Part shown: piece after piece, positions 52,864 to 63,543 of the stretch
Layout of the letters: each line of letters begins with the position of its first letter
How positions within the stretch are numbered: the stretch's first letter is position 1
Origin: Prevotella sp. E9-3
Lineage (GTDB): Bacteria; Bacteroidota; Bacteroidia; Bacteroidales; Bacteroidaceae
Direction: 5' to 3'
NCBI RefSeq assembly: GCF_022024015.1
Contig: NZ_CP091786.1
Location: 2,294,001-2,358,000, forward strand
DNA: 64,000 nucleotides
The notes under the pieces: generated by a model
Database searches by the model: none
What the model saw: only the letters and a program-made list of their open reading frames with translations
Told to the model about the DNA's origin: nothing
Program-made: the position numbers and the translations under genes

Positions 52864-54132
52864 TTAATCAATCTTCCACTTGGCAAACCAACGTTCGTTG
52901 AAAGTGAGACCAATATTCAAACGGAACGTATTCTCCGTAATCATATCCTTGGCTGAAGTGCGTACATACTGAGCACTCACGTTCAGGAACGAACGGTTGT
53001 TGTAACCATTCTGCAGAGGAATACCGAAGCCTGCACTAACGCTATACTCCTTCGGGCCATTCTTTCCATTAATATTATAATAAGGTGTAGTATAGCCAAC
53101 ACCACAACGATAGTGTACACGGTTCAGGAAGTGACGATCCATTACATTGGGAACGAAGTCGGCACCCAATCGCACCTGATAGCGATTCTTCAGGATATCG
53201 CTCTGCAGCGCATACTTTCCATCGTTGCCTATTTCAGGGAAATCAACGTTTGCCCAATTCTCCATGCTTAAATCAGCATCAACCGTCCATTTCTTGTCAT
53301 GTGTCCATGCTGCGCCCAATGAATAGGTCATTGGAATGGACAGACCGTTGCTCACTACATACGATGTTGTATCGGAATTGCTTACATTGATAATCTGACA
53401 AGTGGGATCGGCACCCAATTTATGGCCAATTCCTACAGTAGCACCAATGGTCAATGCATCTTTAGCGTTCAGTTTCTGCTGCCACTGAGCACCGAAATCA
53501 AGAGCATAGCTATTAACTTCGACTGTATAGGAACGCTGCAATGTATTGATATACGTTGTACTGCTGGTTGTCATGCCATGATCAAGCTTGCCCCAAAGAT
53601 AAGAAAGATTGAAGCCCACCGACAATGGTTTCGAAACTTGCCAACCTGCACCCACAACCAGTTTATGAATACCGCCATCACCACTATAAGTCTCGGTGAG
53701 CGTACCGTTGTTGCTATCCAGGTATTTAGAGACGGTATATTTATAGCCCATGTTCGAATATGGCAGCAAACCAATGGTCATACCCACCTTTGGAACCAGG
53801 CGGAAACTGGCTACTGCATAGTCGAGATTAGCATTCTGGGCATTCACTTTTACTGTGCCTTCTTTAAAATTGGTTACTTGTCCTGAGATTCCCATATCAA
53901 AAATCATCGTCAGGGAATCAACAGCAGAATAGGAAGCTGGATTGAGCGTATTGATCACATTACCCATTCTCAGGCCCAAGCCGGCACCATTCATGCCACG
54001 ACTGAAACCTTGAGATTGATCGGCCAATAGGCCTATTCCATATTGGCTATAAGGGGAATTGGTTCCACTTTGAGCCATCGTTACTGCAGCGAAAGCTATT
54101 GCTGCTACGCCACACAAAAGTCTGTTCTTCAT
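52864..54132 (-). CDS. outer-membrane beta-barrel protein
   Basis: 422 residues. Signal peptide (ending VTMA) and a mature part that starts NSPYSQYGIGLL, a segment typical of FadL/PorV-like barrels of Bacteroidota. Amphipathic strands alternate through the rest and it ends in an aromatic/charged strand (FNERWFAKWKID). Usually found upstream of lptC in Bacteroidales. Transport substrate unknown. Confidence 0.82.
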   Translation of the reverse strand: MKNRLLCGVAAIAFAAVTMAQSGTNSPYSQYGIGLLADQSQGFSRGMNGAGLGLRMGNVINTLNPASYSAVDSLTMIFDMGISGQVTNFKEGTVKVNAQNANLDYAVASFRLVPKVGMTIGLLPYSNMGYKYTVSKYLDSNNGTLTETYSGDGGIHKLVVGAGWQVSKPLSVGFNLSYLWGKLDHGMTTSSTTYINTLQRSYTVEVNSYALDFGAQWQQKLNAKDALTIGATVGIGHKLGADPTCQIINVSNSDTTSYVVSNGLSIPMTYSLGAAWTHDKKWTVDADLSMENWANVDFPEIGNDGKYALQSDILKNRYQVRLGADFVPNVMDRHFLNRVHYRCGVGYTTPYYNINGKNGPKEYSVSAGFGIPLQNGYNNRSFLNVSAQYVRTSAKDMITENTFRLNIGLTFNERWFAKWKID

Positions 54133-54279
54133 TATTTCGTGATATATCAGCGTGCAAAATTACGAAAAACTTAGGAGTTTATATTGAAGCATTAGGAGTT
54201 TTTTTGAAACAATGGCAAAAAAAAAGTTAAACACACGGAAAATACATAGGTACTCATTTTAAAACTCCCAACTTTTAAG

Positions 54280-54287
54280 TACTTTTG
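54280..54287 (+). promoter_or_regulatory. -7 box immediately before a GTG start
   Basis: TACTTTTG at 54280-54287, with only CATC between it and the GTG at 54292, so transcription and translation may start at about the same base. Confidence 0.6.
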
Positions 54288-54291
54288 CATC

Positions 54292-55446
54292 GTGAAACAA
54301 TTCAAGATTTACTATAGGATATTTCTTTTCCTAACGAGCATCATATTTCTTTCTACCACTGTCAGTGCAGCAGAAATTATGGACAGTGTAGAAATTGGAC
54401 TCATCACCTGTACACCGCACGAGGAAGTTTATAGCCTTTATGGACATACGGCTATTCACTACAAAAATCAGCAAACAGACGAGGATTTGGTGTTCAACTA
54501 TGGTGTGTTCAATTTCAAGGCTCCTCATTTTGTGGCCCGTTTTGTACTGGGAAAGACTGACTACGAATTGGGAATCATTCCTATTGAACCCTTTTGTAAA
54601 TACTATAAAGACTGGGGAAGTGAGGTCGTAGAACAGGTGCTCAACCTGACTAATGAGGAGAAAGCACGCATCGTTCATGCTCTTGCCATCAACTATCGCC
54701 CCGAGAATCGTGTTTATCGCTATAATTTCTTCTATGATAACTGCTCAACTCGTCCACGCGATATCATTGTACACAATCTTGTAGGCGAAGTAGTCTATGC
54801 CCCACGCGAGGACTATGCCCCATCCTACCGCGAGATGATTCACGAACTAGTGGGCCACCATCCATGGGCCTCAATGGGCAACGACCTGCTGCTGGGAGCC
54901 AAGGCCGACATGAAAACTGACAGAAAACAGCAGGAGTTTCTTCCCATGAACCTCATGCACGACTTTGAGCATGCCAGAATCTATGCCAACGGCGAGTATC
55001 GTCCACTGGTAAAGGAACGTAGAGTATTAGTGAAAGCTGGCATTCAGGTGGTGGAAGAAGAATTTCCGCTTTCACCTACTGCTTGTGCATGGCTGCTGTT
55101 TGCGTTGCTGATGGCGGTATTGATAATTGAAAAGAAAAAACATCAGCACTACCTCTGGATAGACCTCATACTGATGCTGACCACTGGTGCGGCCGGTTTG
55201 CTGCTATTTGTGATGTTCTTCTCCGAGCATCCTACCACAAGTACCAATCTGCAGATTCTTCTGCTGAATCCTCTCTCTTTACTATTCATTCCCTCCGTAT
55301 GGCGAGGCAAAGCTTCGTACTACTGGATATTCATGCTCAGCTGTCTCATTTTATTTGCTGTGGGATGGTTTATTCAGGACTATGCTGAAGGAATGGAAAT
55401 TTTGGCATTGTGTTTGCTGTCACGCTATTGTAGCTATAAAATATGA
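54292..55446 (+). CDS. DUF4105 membrane protein
   Basis: 384 residues from a GTG at 54292, giving a clean signal peptide (MKQFKIYYRIFLFLTS...SAAE). DUF4105 (Lnb N-terminal periplasmic domain): YSLYGHTAIHY, FNYGVFNF and YNFFYDNCSTRPRDII, where the His and Cys could be catalytic. The C-terminal third carries membrane helices (about 270-380). Role unproven; proteolysis or cell-envelope maintenance is suggested for relatives. Stop overlaps the next start (ATGA). Confidence 0.88.
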   Translation: MKQFKIYYRIFLFLTSIIFLSTTVSAAEIMDSVEIGLITCTPHEEVYSLYGHTAIHYKNQQTDEDLVFNYGVFNFKAPHFVARFVLGKTDYELGIIPIEPFCKYYKDWGSEVVEQVLNLTNEEKARIVHALAINYRPENRVYRYNFFYDNCSTRPRDIIVHNLVGEVVYAPREDYAPSYREMIHELVGHHPWASMGNDLLLGAKADMKTDRKQQEFLPMNLMHDFEHARIYANGEYRPLVKERRVLVKAGIQVVEEEFPLSPTACAWLLFALLMAVLIIEKKKHQHYLWIDLILMLTTGAAGLLLFVMFFSEHPTTSTNLQILLLNPLSLLFIPSVWRGKASYYWIFMLSCLILFAVGWFIQDYAEGMEILALCLLSRYCSYKI

Positions 55447-57017
55447 CCAATAAGTATTTCTACCTCACCCTTTTGGCAGTATTAGGCTTCAACATCGAAG
55501 CCGAAAGCCAGGAAGTTCGTAACGCTCCACGCATGGTGGTCAGCATTGCTATCGACCAGTTGCGAAGTGACTATCTGGAGGCCTTTATGCCTCTTTACTC
55601 CCAAAACGGTTTCAGACTTCTCTTGGGTGAAGGATTGGTTTATCAGAATGCCTCCTACCCTTTTGCGCCTATTGACCGTGCATCGGCCATAGCCGCTATC
55701 AGCTCTGGCGTAACACCATATTATAATAAAATTACGGGAGAACGCTGGCTCAACAGAGAAACGCTCCGTCCGGTTTATTGTGTCGATGATACCAATTTCC
55801 CCGGCATTCTGACTCAAGAGACAGCTTCACCCAATCAGCTTTGCACATCAACCTTAGGCGACGAACTGAAAGTGGCCACCAACGGAAGAGCCATTGTCTA
55901 TGCCATTGCGCCCTATCGAGATGCTGCCGTACTGTCAGCCGGTCATGCTGCTGATGGTGCATTCTGGATTGACGACCGAAATGGTGAATGGTGCTCGTCA
56001 CGCTACTATTTCACTGCATACCCATCGTGGGCAAGAGCTTACAACGACCTTCAGGCACCACGTAAAAAGATACAGTCTGTCACATGGGAGCCCGTAAACG
56101 ATTTAGTTGGCAACTTCAGCTATTTCATGCAGACGGGACTTCAGAAACCGTTCAAACACACCTTCAAGGGTGAACAATGCTATCGTGAATACAAGGCCAG
56201 CGCTATGGTCAACGAGGATGTCACCAATATGGCCATGCAGTGCTCGGCAAGCACAGGTATGGGCACTGACAAGGTGACTGACATGATAGCGATTACTTAT
56301 TATGCCGGAAGCTACAATCACCACGCAATAGCCGACCATCAGGTAGAACTTCAAGACACCTACGTAAGACTTGACCTGGAGATTGCGCGACTCATCAAGT
56401 TCTACGAAGAGCGCTGCGGCAAGGACAATGTACTCTTCGTACTGACCAGTACGGGGTATTGCGATGAAGAGCAGGCCGACTATAAGAAATACCGTATTCC
56501 ATCAGGCACGTTCTACTTGAGCCGTACGGCCAACCTCTTGAACATGTATCTTGGTGCCATTTGGGGACAGGGACAATACGTGGAGGCTTATTTCCGCAAC
56601 CAGATATACTTGAACCACAAACTGTTGGAGACCAAGAAAATCAGCATTTCCGAGGCATCAAGCAGAGGCCAGGAACTACTGGCCATGATGTCGGGCGTAC
56701 GTAATGTATATACATCGCTCCAACTCATCACAGACAACAACGAACATCTTAGAAAGATACGCAATGGTTTTAATGCCGAACACTGCGGCGACTTGGTCAT
56801 TGAGACTGCTCCCGGTTGGAATCTGCTCAATGAGGATACCCAAGAACAGGAACTGGTGCGAGCATCTTTCACTCCATTCCCAATTATCATCTTTGGTGCC
56901 GGTACCAAGGGCGAACGTGTTCAGGCTCCTGTCACCACAGACCGTATAGCACCCACTGTTGCACGTGCCATACGCATCAGGGCTCCGAATGCATGTTCGG
57001 CTGCTCCACTTTTTTAA
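55443..57017 (+). CDS. alkaline-phosphatase-superfamily protein lacking its active site
   Basis: 524 residues, signal peptide-like start. Overall sequence follows the PafA/NPP-like alkaline phosphatases of Bacteroidota: D38 in VSIAIDQLRSDYL, then the nucleophile region, which here reads APIDRASAIAAISSG where the family has a Thr (SYTAIGHTS). The later metal sites also differ: the DxxxH pair reads ITYYAGSYNH, the TADHG motif reads TSTGYCDEE, and no late His is seen. Only D38 remains clear, so it should not be a normal phosphatase; Ser81 two positions on could be a displaced nucleophile. Co-translated with the DUF4105 gene. Confidence 0.8.
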   Translation: MTNKYFYLTLLAVLGFNIEAESQEVRNAPRMVVSIAIDQLRSDYLEAFMPLYSQNGFRLLLGEGLVYQNASYPFAPIDRASAIAAISSGVTPYYNKITGERWLNRETLRPVYCVDDTNFPGILTQETASPNQLCTSTLGDELKVATNGRAIVYAIAPYRDAAVLSAGHAADGAFWIDDRNGEWCSSRYYFTAYPSWARAYNDLQAPRKKIQSVTWEPVNDLVGNFSYFMQTGLQKPFKHTFKGEQCYREYKASAMVNEDVTNMAMQCSASTGMGTDKVTDMIAITYYAGSYNHHAIADHQVELQDTYVRLDLEIARLIKFYEERCGKDNVLFVLTSTGYCDEEQADYKKYRIPSGTFYLSRTANLLNMYLGAIWGQGQYVEAYFRNQIYLNHKLLETKKISISEASSRGQELLAMMSGVRNVYTSLQLITDNNEHLRKIRNGFNAEHCGDLVIETAPGWNLLNEDTQEQELVRASFTPFPIIIFGAGTKGERVQAPVTTDRIAPTVARAIRIRAPNACSAAPLF

Positions 57018-57063
57018 GTTCCAAATAATGAGCGTTTTATGCTTGATTGTGCAAAAAAAATAT

Positions 57064-57071
57064 TAACTTTG
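57064..57071 (+). promoter_or_regulatory. -7 box of secA
   Basis: TAACTTTG at 57064-57071, 47 bases before the secA start codon. Confidence 0.6.
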
Positions 57072-57118
57072 CACCCAATTTTATCGTTTTAGCAGAAAAT
57101 AAAAAAGAAAATATAACA

Positions 57119-60100
57119 ATGAATTTCAACAAAATTCTAAAATCACTGTTCGGCGATAAGTCATCGCGCGACATGAAACTTATACAGCCACTGGTAGAAA
57201 AAGTTAAGGCTGTATATCCTGAAATCACAAAGCTTAGTAACGACGAACTGCGCGCCCGTGCTGCTGCTATCAAACAGCAGGTACAGTCGGCTGCCAGTGC
57301 TGAGAAAGCTGAGATTGAAAAGTTGAAGGCTACTATCGAGAACACGCCTCTAGACGAACGTGCCGATATCTTTGCCAAAATAGACAAGATTGAGAAGGAC
57401 GCACTCGAGGTCTATGAGAAAGCCCTGAACGAAGTGATGCCTGAGGTATTTGCTATCGTAAAGGATACAGCCCGTCGTTTTGCTGAAAACGAAGAGACAA
57501 TTGTCACAGCCAACGATTTCGACCGCGAACTGGCCGGGGATCCACGTAAGGATTTCATTACCATTGATGGCGACAAGGCTATTTACCACAACCACTGGAC
57601 TGCTGGCGGCAACGACCTGAAATGGGAAATGGTACACTATGATGTACAGTTGTTTGGCGGTACTGTTCTTCACCAAGGCAAGATTGCTGAGATGGCAACG
57701 GGTGAAGGTAAGACATTGGTAGCCACACTGCCCGTATTCCTGAATGCGCTGACTGGTAACGGTGTTCACGTAGTTACCGTAAACGACTACTTGGCCAAAC
57801 GTGACTCAGAATGGATGGGACCGCTCTACATGTTCCACGGTCTGTCTGTTGACTGTATCGACAAGCATCAGCCTAACTCTGAAGCTCGTCGTCGTGCCTA
57901 TATGGCAGACATCACCTTCGGAACAAACAACGAGTTCGGTTTCGACTACCTACGCGACAATATGGCCATCTCACCAGCCGACTTGGTTCAGCGTGCTCAC
58001 AACTATGCTATCGTTGATGAGGTTGACTCGGTATTGATTGACGATGCCCGTACACCTCTTATCATTAGTGGTCCAGTACCCAAAGGCGATGTGCAGATGT
58101 TTGAGGAATACCAGCCACTGGTAGAACGTCTCGTTGCTGTACAGCGCCAACTGGCCACACAATATTTAGCTGACGCAAAGCAGAAAATTACTGAAGGACA
58201 GCGTTTGTTTGACGCAGGTCAGAAGAAAGAAGGTCAGGATCTGCTTGACGAAGGCTTCCTCGCACTCTATCGTTCACATAAAGCTCTGCCTAAGAACAAG
58301 CCCCTTATCAAATACCTCTCCGAAGATGGTATCAAGTCGGGCATGTTGAAGACAGAGGAAATTTACATGGAGAACAACAACCGCCGCATGCCAGAGGCTG
58401 TAGAGCCACTGTTCTTTGTGGTTGACGAGAAGCTGAATTCATGCGACCTGACCGACAAGGGTACTGCATGGTTGGCTAAACAGGTGAACGATGCCCAGCT
58501 GTTCGTATTGCCTGACATCACTTCTCAACTCTCAGCTCTTGAAGGCGAGAAAGGTCTCAGCGATGAAGAGCGTGTAGAGAAGAAGGATGAACTGATGAAC
58601 CATTACGCCCTGCAGTCAGAGCGTGTTCACACACTCCAGCAATTGTTAAAGGCCTACTGCATGTTCAACAAGGATGATGAATATGTGGTTATCGACGGAG
58701 AAGTAAAGATTGTTGACGAGCAGACCGGCCGTATCATGGAAGGTCGTCGTTGGAGTGATGGACTACATCAGGCCGTTGAAGCTAAAGAGCACGTAAAAGT
58801 CGAGGCTGCTACTCAGACCTTTGCTACAATTACCCTCCAGAACTATTTCCGCATGTACCACAAATTGGCTGGTATGACAGGTACGGCTTCTACAGAGGCT
58901 GGTGAGTTCTGGGATATCTACAAACTCGACGTGGTGGAGATTCCTACCAACAAGCCCATTGCACGTAACGACATGGACGACCGCGTTTACAAAACAGCTC
59001 GCGAAAAATACAAGGCTGTTATCGATGAGGTTGTGAAGATGCGTAACTCTGGACGTCCTACTCTGATTGGTACTACATCGGTTGAAATATCTGAGTTACT
59101 GAGCCGTATGCTTGATATGTATGTGAACCCTGAAACGGGCAAGCGTGAAGGTATTCCCCATCAGGTATTGAATGCAAAGTTGCACCAGAAGGAAGCCGAC
59201 ATCGTGGCATTGGCAGGTCAGCAGGATTCTAATGGTAAGGGTGCTGTTACCATCGCCACCAACATGGCGGGTCGTGGTACTGATATCAAGCTGTCGCCCG
59301 AAGTGAAAGCTGCCGGCGGTTTGGCAATCATTGGTACCGAGCGTCATGAAAGCCGCCGTGTGGACCGTCAGTTGCGTGGTCGTGCCGGACGTCAGGGTGA
59401 CCCAGGTTCATCTGTATTCTACGTATCACTCGAAGACAAGCTGATGCGTCTGTTCGCTTCTGAACGCATTGCATCCGTAATGGACCGTCTTGGTTTCCAG
59501 GAAGGCGAGATGATTGAGCACCCCATGATTTCAAAGAGCATTGAGCGAGCTCAGAAGAAGGTAGAAGAAAATCACTTCGGCATTCGTAAGCGCCTGTTGG
59601 AATACGATGATGTAATGAACAAACAGCGCAAAGTGGTGTACGAGAAGCGCCGTCACGCCCTGATGGGTGAGCGCATCGGCATGGACATCGCCAACGTCTT
59701 CTGGGATCGTGTATCAAGAATCATTGAGGACAACGACTACGAAGGTTGCAAGGAAGAGTTCATCCGTCTGTTTGCTATGGAGGTGCCCTTCACGGAAGAT
59801 CAGTTCATAAACACTCGCGACCGCGAAGAGCTTATGGAGAACGCTTTCCAAGCAGCATTGGCTAACTTCAATCGCAAAACGGAGCGTATTCAAGAAGTGG
59901 CATGGCCTGTTATCAAACAGGTATATGAAACCCAAGGTCAGATGTTCGAACGTATCATGGTTCCCATCACCGATGGTCGCCACATGTACAATATTGCCTG
60001 CAACCTGAAGGAAGCATACGAAACTGAGTGTAAGTCGGTTGTCAAGCAGTTTGAGAAGCAGACTCTTCTACACATTATCGACGAGGCATGGAAAGAAAAC

Positions 60101-60523
60101 CTCCGCGAACTCGACGAACTGCGCCACTCTGTACAGAATGCCAGCTACGAACAGAAAGACCCACTTCTTATCTTCAAACTGGAGAGTGTAAAACTGTTCG
60201 ACAACATGGTGAACACAATGAACAACCGCACGGTGAGCATTCTGACTCGCGCTGCTATTCCTGAGCTGCAACAGCAACAGGTTCAGGAAGCCGCTCCAGA
60301 AGAGCATACTGACCGCCGTCAATATACCGAAAACCGTCAGGAGGGAGAAGTAAGCGAAGAACGGTTGGTTGATGAGAATCAGCGTTCTGCAGCTCAGCAC
60401 GACACCCGTGCACAGCAACCACATGCACCAATCGTGCGTGACAAGCTGCCCGGCCGTAACGATCCCTGTCCTTGTGGAAGTGGCAAGAAGTTCAAGAACT
60501 GCCACGGTAAAGGCTTAGTGTAA
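57119..60523 (+). CDS. secA: preprotein translocase ATPase SecA
   Basis: 1134 residues from the ATG at 57119; earlier codons lie upstream of or inside the promoter. Walker A GEGKT (195-199), [19 protein letters not shown], the SecA insert typical of Bacteroidota, GRGTD in [31 protein letters not shown], and the C-terminal zinc motif [14 protein letters not shown]. Drives protein export through SecYEG. About 230 residues longer than E. coli SecA, as usual in this phylum. Confidence 0.97.
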   Translation: MNFNKILKSLFGDKSSRDMKLIQPLVEKVKAVYPEITKLSNDELRARAAAIKQQVQSAASAEKAEIEKLKATIENTPLDERADIFAKIDKIEKDALEVYEKALNEVMPEVFAIVKDTARRFAENEETIVTANDFDRELAGDPRKDFITIDGDKAIYHNHWTAGGNDLKWEMVHYDVQLFGGTVLHQGKIAEMATGEGKTLVATLPVFLNALTGNGVHVVTVNDYLAKRDSEWMGPLYMFHGLSVDCIDKHQPNSEARRRAYMADITFGTNNEFGFDYLRDNMAISPADLVQRAHNYAIVDEVDSVLIDDARTPLIISGPVPKGDVQMFEEYQPLVERLVAVQRQLATQYLADAKQKITEGQRLFDAGQKKEGQDLLDEGFLALYRSHKALPKNKPLIKYLSEDGIKSGMLKTEEIYMENNNRRMPEAVEPLFFVVDEKLNSCDLTDKGTAWLAKQVNDAQLFVLPDITSQLSALEGEKGLSDEERVEKKDELMNHYALQSERVHTLQQLLKAYCMFNKDDEYVVIDGEVKIVDEQTGRIMEGRRWSDGLHQAVEAKEHVKVEAATQTFATITLQNYFRMYHKLAGMTGTASTEAGEFWDIYKLDVVEIPTNKPIARNDMDDRVYKTAREKYKAVIDEVVKMRNSGRPTLIGTTSVEISELLSRMLDMYVNPETGKREGIPHQVLNAKLHQKEADIVALAGQQDSNGKGAVTIATNMAGRGTDIKLSPEVKAAGGLAIIGTERHESRRVDRQLRGRAGRQGDPGSSVFYVSLEDKLMRLFASERIASVMDRLGFQEGEMIEHPMISKSIERAQKKVEENHFGIRKRLLEYDDVMNKQRKVVYEKRRHALMGERIGMDIANVFWDRVSRIIEDNDYEGCKEEFIRLFAMEVPFTEDQFINTRDREELMENAFQAALANFNRKTERIQEVAWPVIKQVYETQGQMFERIMVPITDGRHMYNIACNLKEAYETECKSVVKQFEKQTLLHIIDEAWKENLRELDELRHSVQNASYEQKDPLLIFKLESVKLFDNMVNTMNNRTVSILTRAAIPELQQQQVQEAAPEEHTDRRQYTENRQEGEVSEERLVDENQRSAAQHDTRAQQPHAPIVRDKLPGRNDPCPCGSGKKFKNCHGKGLV

Positions 60524-60578
60524 GTTAAGAGTTGATAGCTAATCGATGCAATTAAGCTCGACACAAAACATCTTAGTT

Positions 60579-61295
60579 ATGATTACCATCAACAATCTTA
60601 AGAAGCAATTTGGTGAAACAATTGCCTGCGACATACCATCCTATGAGGTACGTGAGGGCGAAATACTTGGTCTTGTCGGCAACAACGGAGCCGGCAAGAC
60701 CACTCTTTTCCGTATGATTCTTGACCTGCTGAAGCCCGATACAGGCACAATAACCATCAAGAACATCAACCCCGCTGAGAGTGAAGAATGGAAAGACATG
60801 ACAGGAGCCCATATTGATGAGGGATTCCTGATTGACTACCTTACCCCTGAGGAATATTTTGCCTTTATTGGTAAAATCAGTGGCATGACTCCCGATGAGG
60901 TAGAAAACCGACAAAAAGAGTTTGAGCGCTTTGCTGGCGGTGAGGTATTCGGACAGAAAAAGCTTATCCGTAATCTCTCGGCAGGAAACAAGCAGAAAGT
61001 GGGCATCATTGCAGCCCTGTTACGCCAGCCCCAACTGCTCATACTTGACGAGCCGTTCAACTTTCTGGACCCTTCGAGTCAGAATATCCTTAAACATATA
61101 ATAAAGGAATATAACCAAAAGACAGGAGCTACCATTATTATTAGCTCTCACAATCTTCAGCACACCATTGAAATTTCCACTCGTATTGCCCTACTGGAAA
61201 AAGGTAAGATCATCAAAGATTTGACCAACGAAGCTGAAAGTGCAAAAGCAGAATTAGAAGCATATTTTAAGGAAGATGGGAACGAAAGTTTTTAA
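60579..61295 (+). CDS. ABC transporter ATP-binding protein without a local permease
   Basis: 238 residues from the ATG at 60579. Walker A GNNGAGKTT (34-42), Q-loop region, signature NLSAGNKQK, Walker B LLILDEPFNFLDP, and H-loop SSHNLQH. Of the type that usually pairs with a multi-pass permease. None is next to it: SecA is upstream and HU downstream. Substrate unknown. Confidence 0.85.
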   Translation: MITINNLKKQFGETIACDIPSYEVREGEILGLVGNNGAGKTTLFRMILDLLKPDTGTITIKNINPAESEEWKDMTGAHIDEGFLIDYLTPEEYFAFIGKISGMTPDEVENRQKEFERFAGGEVFGQKKLIRNLSAGNKQKVGIIAALLRQPQLLILDEPFNFLDPSSQNILKHIIKEYNQKTGATIIISSHNLQHTIEISTRIALLEKGKIIKDLTNEAESAKAELEAYFKEDGNESF

Positions 61296-61343
61296 TTTTT
61301 CAAAAAAAACAAACAAAAATTTCCGTATCCCACTGAAAAGCAG

Positions 61344-61351
61344 TAACTTTG
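61344..61351 (+). promoter_or_regulatory. -7 box of the HU gene
   Basis: TAACTTTG at 61344-61351, 42 bases before the start. Confidence 0.6.
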
Positions 61352-61393
61352 CAATCCAAATTTGAAAACATCACATTAATTTAGCATAGAAAT

Positions 61394-61693
61394 ATGACGA
61401 AAGCAGAAATAGTGAACAACATTGCCGAGCAAACTGGACTCAACAAAAAGGAAGTTGCTATCACCGTTGAGGCATTTATGGAAGAGATCCGTAACAGCCT
61501 TGCCGACAACAAAGAAAATGTATATTTGCGCGGATTCGGTAGCTTTATCGTAAAGCATCGCGCTCAGAAAACAGCTCGTAACATTTCAAAGAACACTACT
61601 TTGGTCATTGAGGCACACGATTTGCCAGCATTTAAGCCTGCAAAGAGTTTTATCGAGCGTATGGACGGCGTTGAAGTTGTAAGCGAAGATTAA
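61394..61693 (+). CDS. HU-family DNA-binding protein
   Basis: 99 residues. HU/IHF fold: MTKAEIVNNIAEQTGLNKKEVAITVEAFMEEI, the beta-arm start YLRGFGSFIVKHRAQKTARNI, and FKPAKSF. Bends and compacts DNA. Followed closely by the mini-protein gene and rng, probably one transcript. Confidence 0.93.
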   Translation: MTKAEIVNNIAEQTGLNKKEVAITVEAFMEEIRNSLADNKENVYLRGFGSFIVKHRAQKTARNISKNTTLVIEAHDLPAFKPAKSFIERMDGVEVVSED

Positions 61694-61732
61694 AAAATAT
61701 TCAAGAATAATTTACAATAAACATTAAGAATT

Positions 61733-61822
61733 ATGCCTAACGGAAAGAAAAAGAAGGGCCACAAGATGGCTACGCACAAGCGCAAGAAGCGTCTGCGTAA
61801 GAACAGACATAAGAGCAAGTAA
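61733..61822 (+). CDS. AURKAIP1/COX24-domain mini-protein, 29 aa
   Basis: An ATG at 61733 gives 29 residues, MPNGKKKKGHKMATHKRKK then RLRKNRHKSK, almost all basic. This very short protein is conserved in Bacteroidota and belongs to the COX24/DUF1713 family related to mitochondrial ribosomal protein mS38 and mycobacterial bS22, so it is probably a ribosomal protein. It lies between HU and rng, both linked to nucleic acids. Too short for most gene finders. Confidence 0.82.
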   Translation: MPNGKKKKGHKMATHKRKKRLRKNRHKSK

Positions 61823-61933
61823 GCATTTTTGCTCGTCTGGAAAAGAATGAAAGGAGTGTACCACGGCATGGCACGTCTATGCAGGTGCACCCTTTTTTGT
61901 ACAAGAATACCAATTCAAGAATCCTAAAAAAGA

Positions 61934-63511
61934 ATGACAAGCGAAGTAATTATCGATGTTCAGCCGAAGGAGATATCCATTGCACTGCTTGAAGACAAGC
62001 AGTTGGTGGAATATCAGAGCGAGCCTCGCTCAGCCTCTTATTCTGTAGGCAACATCTACATTGGAAAAGTCCGCAAGTTGATGCCTGGACTTAACGCCTG
62101 CTTCGTAGATGTCGGCTCTGAGCGCGACGCATTCCTACACTATCTTGACTTGGGACTTCAATATAGCTCTTTTGAGAAATACTTAAAACAAGTAGCAAGC
62201 GACCGCAAGAAACTCTACCCTATTCAAAAAGCCACTAAACAGCCCGATCTGCCAAAGGATGGTAGCATCCAGAACACGCTGAAGGTGGGGCAAGAGGTAT
62301 TGGTGCAAGTAGTAAAAGAACCTATTAACACAAAAGGTCCACGACTCACTTGCGATTTGAGTTTTGCCGGTCGCTACATGGTACTCATCCCCTTTGGCGA
62401 TAAGGTATCCGTCAGTTCAAAAATTAAGAAAGGAGAAGAGCGCAGTCGTCTGAAACAACTGGTACAAAGCATGAAACCGAAAAACTTCGGCGTCATTGTT
62501 CGTACTGTAGCTGAAGGCAAGCGTGCTGCTGAACTCGATCAGGAACTGAAGGTTCTCTTAAAGCGATGGGAAGATGCCATTACGCGCGTTCAGAAAACCA
62601 CCGAGCGCCCACAACTTGTGTTCGAGGAACAGAGTCGCAGTGTAGCTCTTATTCGCGACCTTTTCAACCCCACTTACGACGGTATTCATATTAACGATTC
62701 CGAAATCTACAGTCAGATTCACGATTACGTATCACTCATTGCCCCTGAAAAGGCCGATATCGTGAAACTGTACAATGGTAACGTACCCATTTTTGACAAT
62801 TTCAATGTTACCAAACAGATTAAATCAGGTTTCGGGCGCACCGTCAACTACAAGCGTGGGGCCTACCTCATCATTGAACACACAGAGGCCATGCATGTGG
62901 TTGATGTTAATAGTGGAACGCGCATTAAGAAAGAAAACGGACAGGAAGCTAATGCACTGGAGACCAACCTTGGTGCTGCCGATGAGCTGGCACGCCAGTT
63001 GCGTCTGCGCGACATGGGCGGCATTATTGTTGTTGACTTTATCGACATGAATCTTGCCGAGGATCGTCAGTTGTTGTACGAACGCATGTGCGAGAACATG
63101 AAAAAAGACCGTGCTCGTCACAATATCCTGCCATTGAGCAAGTTTGGATTAATGCAGATTACCCGTCAGCGTGTTCGTCCTGCTATGGACGTAGCTGTTG
63201 AGGAAAGTTGTCCCACCTGCCTTGGCACTGGCAAAATTAAGTCCAGCATCCTGTTTACCGACCAGTTAGAGAGCAAGATTGACCGTCTCGTCAACAAGAT
63301 AGGCATTCGCCGATTCTCATTGCACGTACACCCCTACGTAGCAGCATTCATCAATCAAGGCGTATTCTCACTGAAACGCCGCTGGCAGTTGAAGTACGGA
63401 CTGGGTATCCGTATCATCAGTAGTCAGAAACTTGCATTCCTGCAGTATGAGTTCTACGATCAGAACCGTCAGTTCATCGATATGCAAGAAGAGAACGAAG
63501 TTAGCAAATAA
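61934..63511 (+). CDS. rng: ribonuclease G/E
   Basis: 525 residues. S1 domain near the N-terminus ([29 protein letters not shown]), catalytic Asp residues in [11 protein letters not shown] and IIVVDFIDM, and the zinc-link CPTCLGTG. This is the Bacteroidota RNase G-type single-domain enzyme without the long RNase E tail. Processes rRNA and mRNA. Confidence 0.93.
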   Translation: MTSEVIIDVQPKEISIALLEDKQLVEYQSEPRSASYSVGNIYIGKVRKLMPGLNACFVDVGSERDAFLHYLDLGLQYSSFEKYLKQVASDRKKLYPIQKATKQPDLPKDGSIQNTLKVGQEVLVQVVKEPINTKGPRLTCDLSFAGRYMVLIPFGDKVSVSSKIKKGEERSRLKQLVQSMKPKNFGVIVRTVAEGKRAAELDQELKVLLKRWEDAITRVQKTTERPQLVFEEQSRSVALIRDLFNPTYDGIHINDSEIYSQIHDYVSLIAPEKADIVKLYNGNVPIFDNFNVTKQIKSGFGRTVNYKRGAYLIIEHTEAMHVVDVNSGTRIKKENGQEANALETNLGAADELARQLRLRDMGGIIVVDFIDMNLAEDRQLLYERMCENMKKDRARHNILPLSKFGLMQITRQRVRPAMDVAVEESCPTCLGTGKIKSSILFTDQLESKIDRLVNKIGIRRFSLHVHPYVAAFINQGVFSLKRRWQLKYGLGIRIISSQKLAFLQYEFYDQNRQFIDMQEENEVSK

Positions 63512-63543
63512 GAGATTCAATAATCACAAAAACAAAAGCTACA

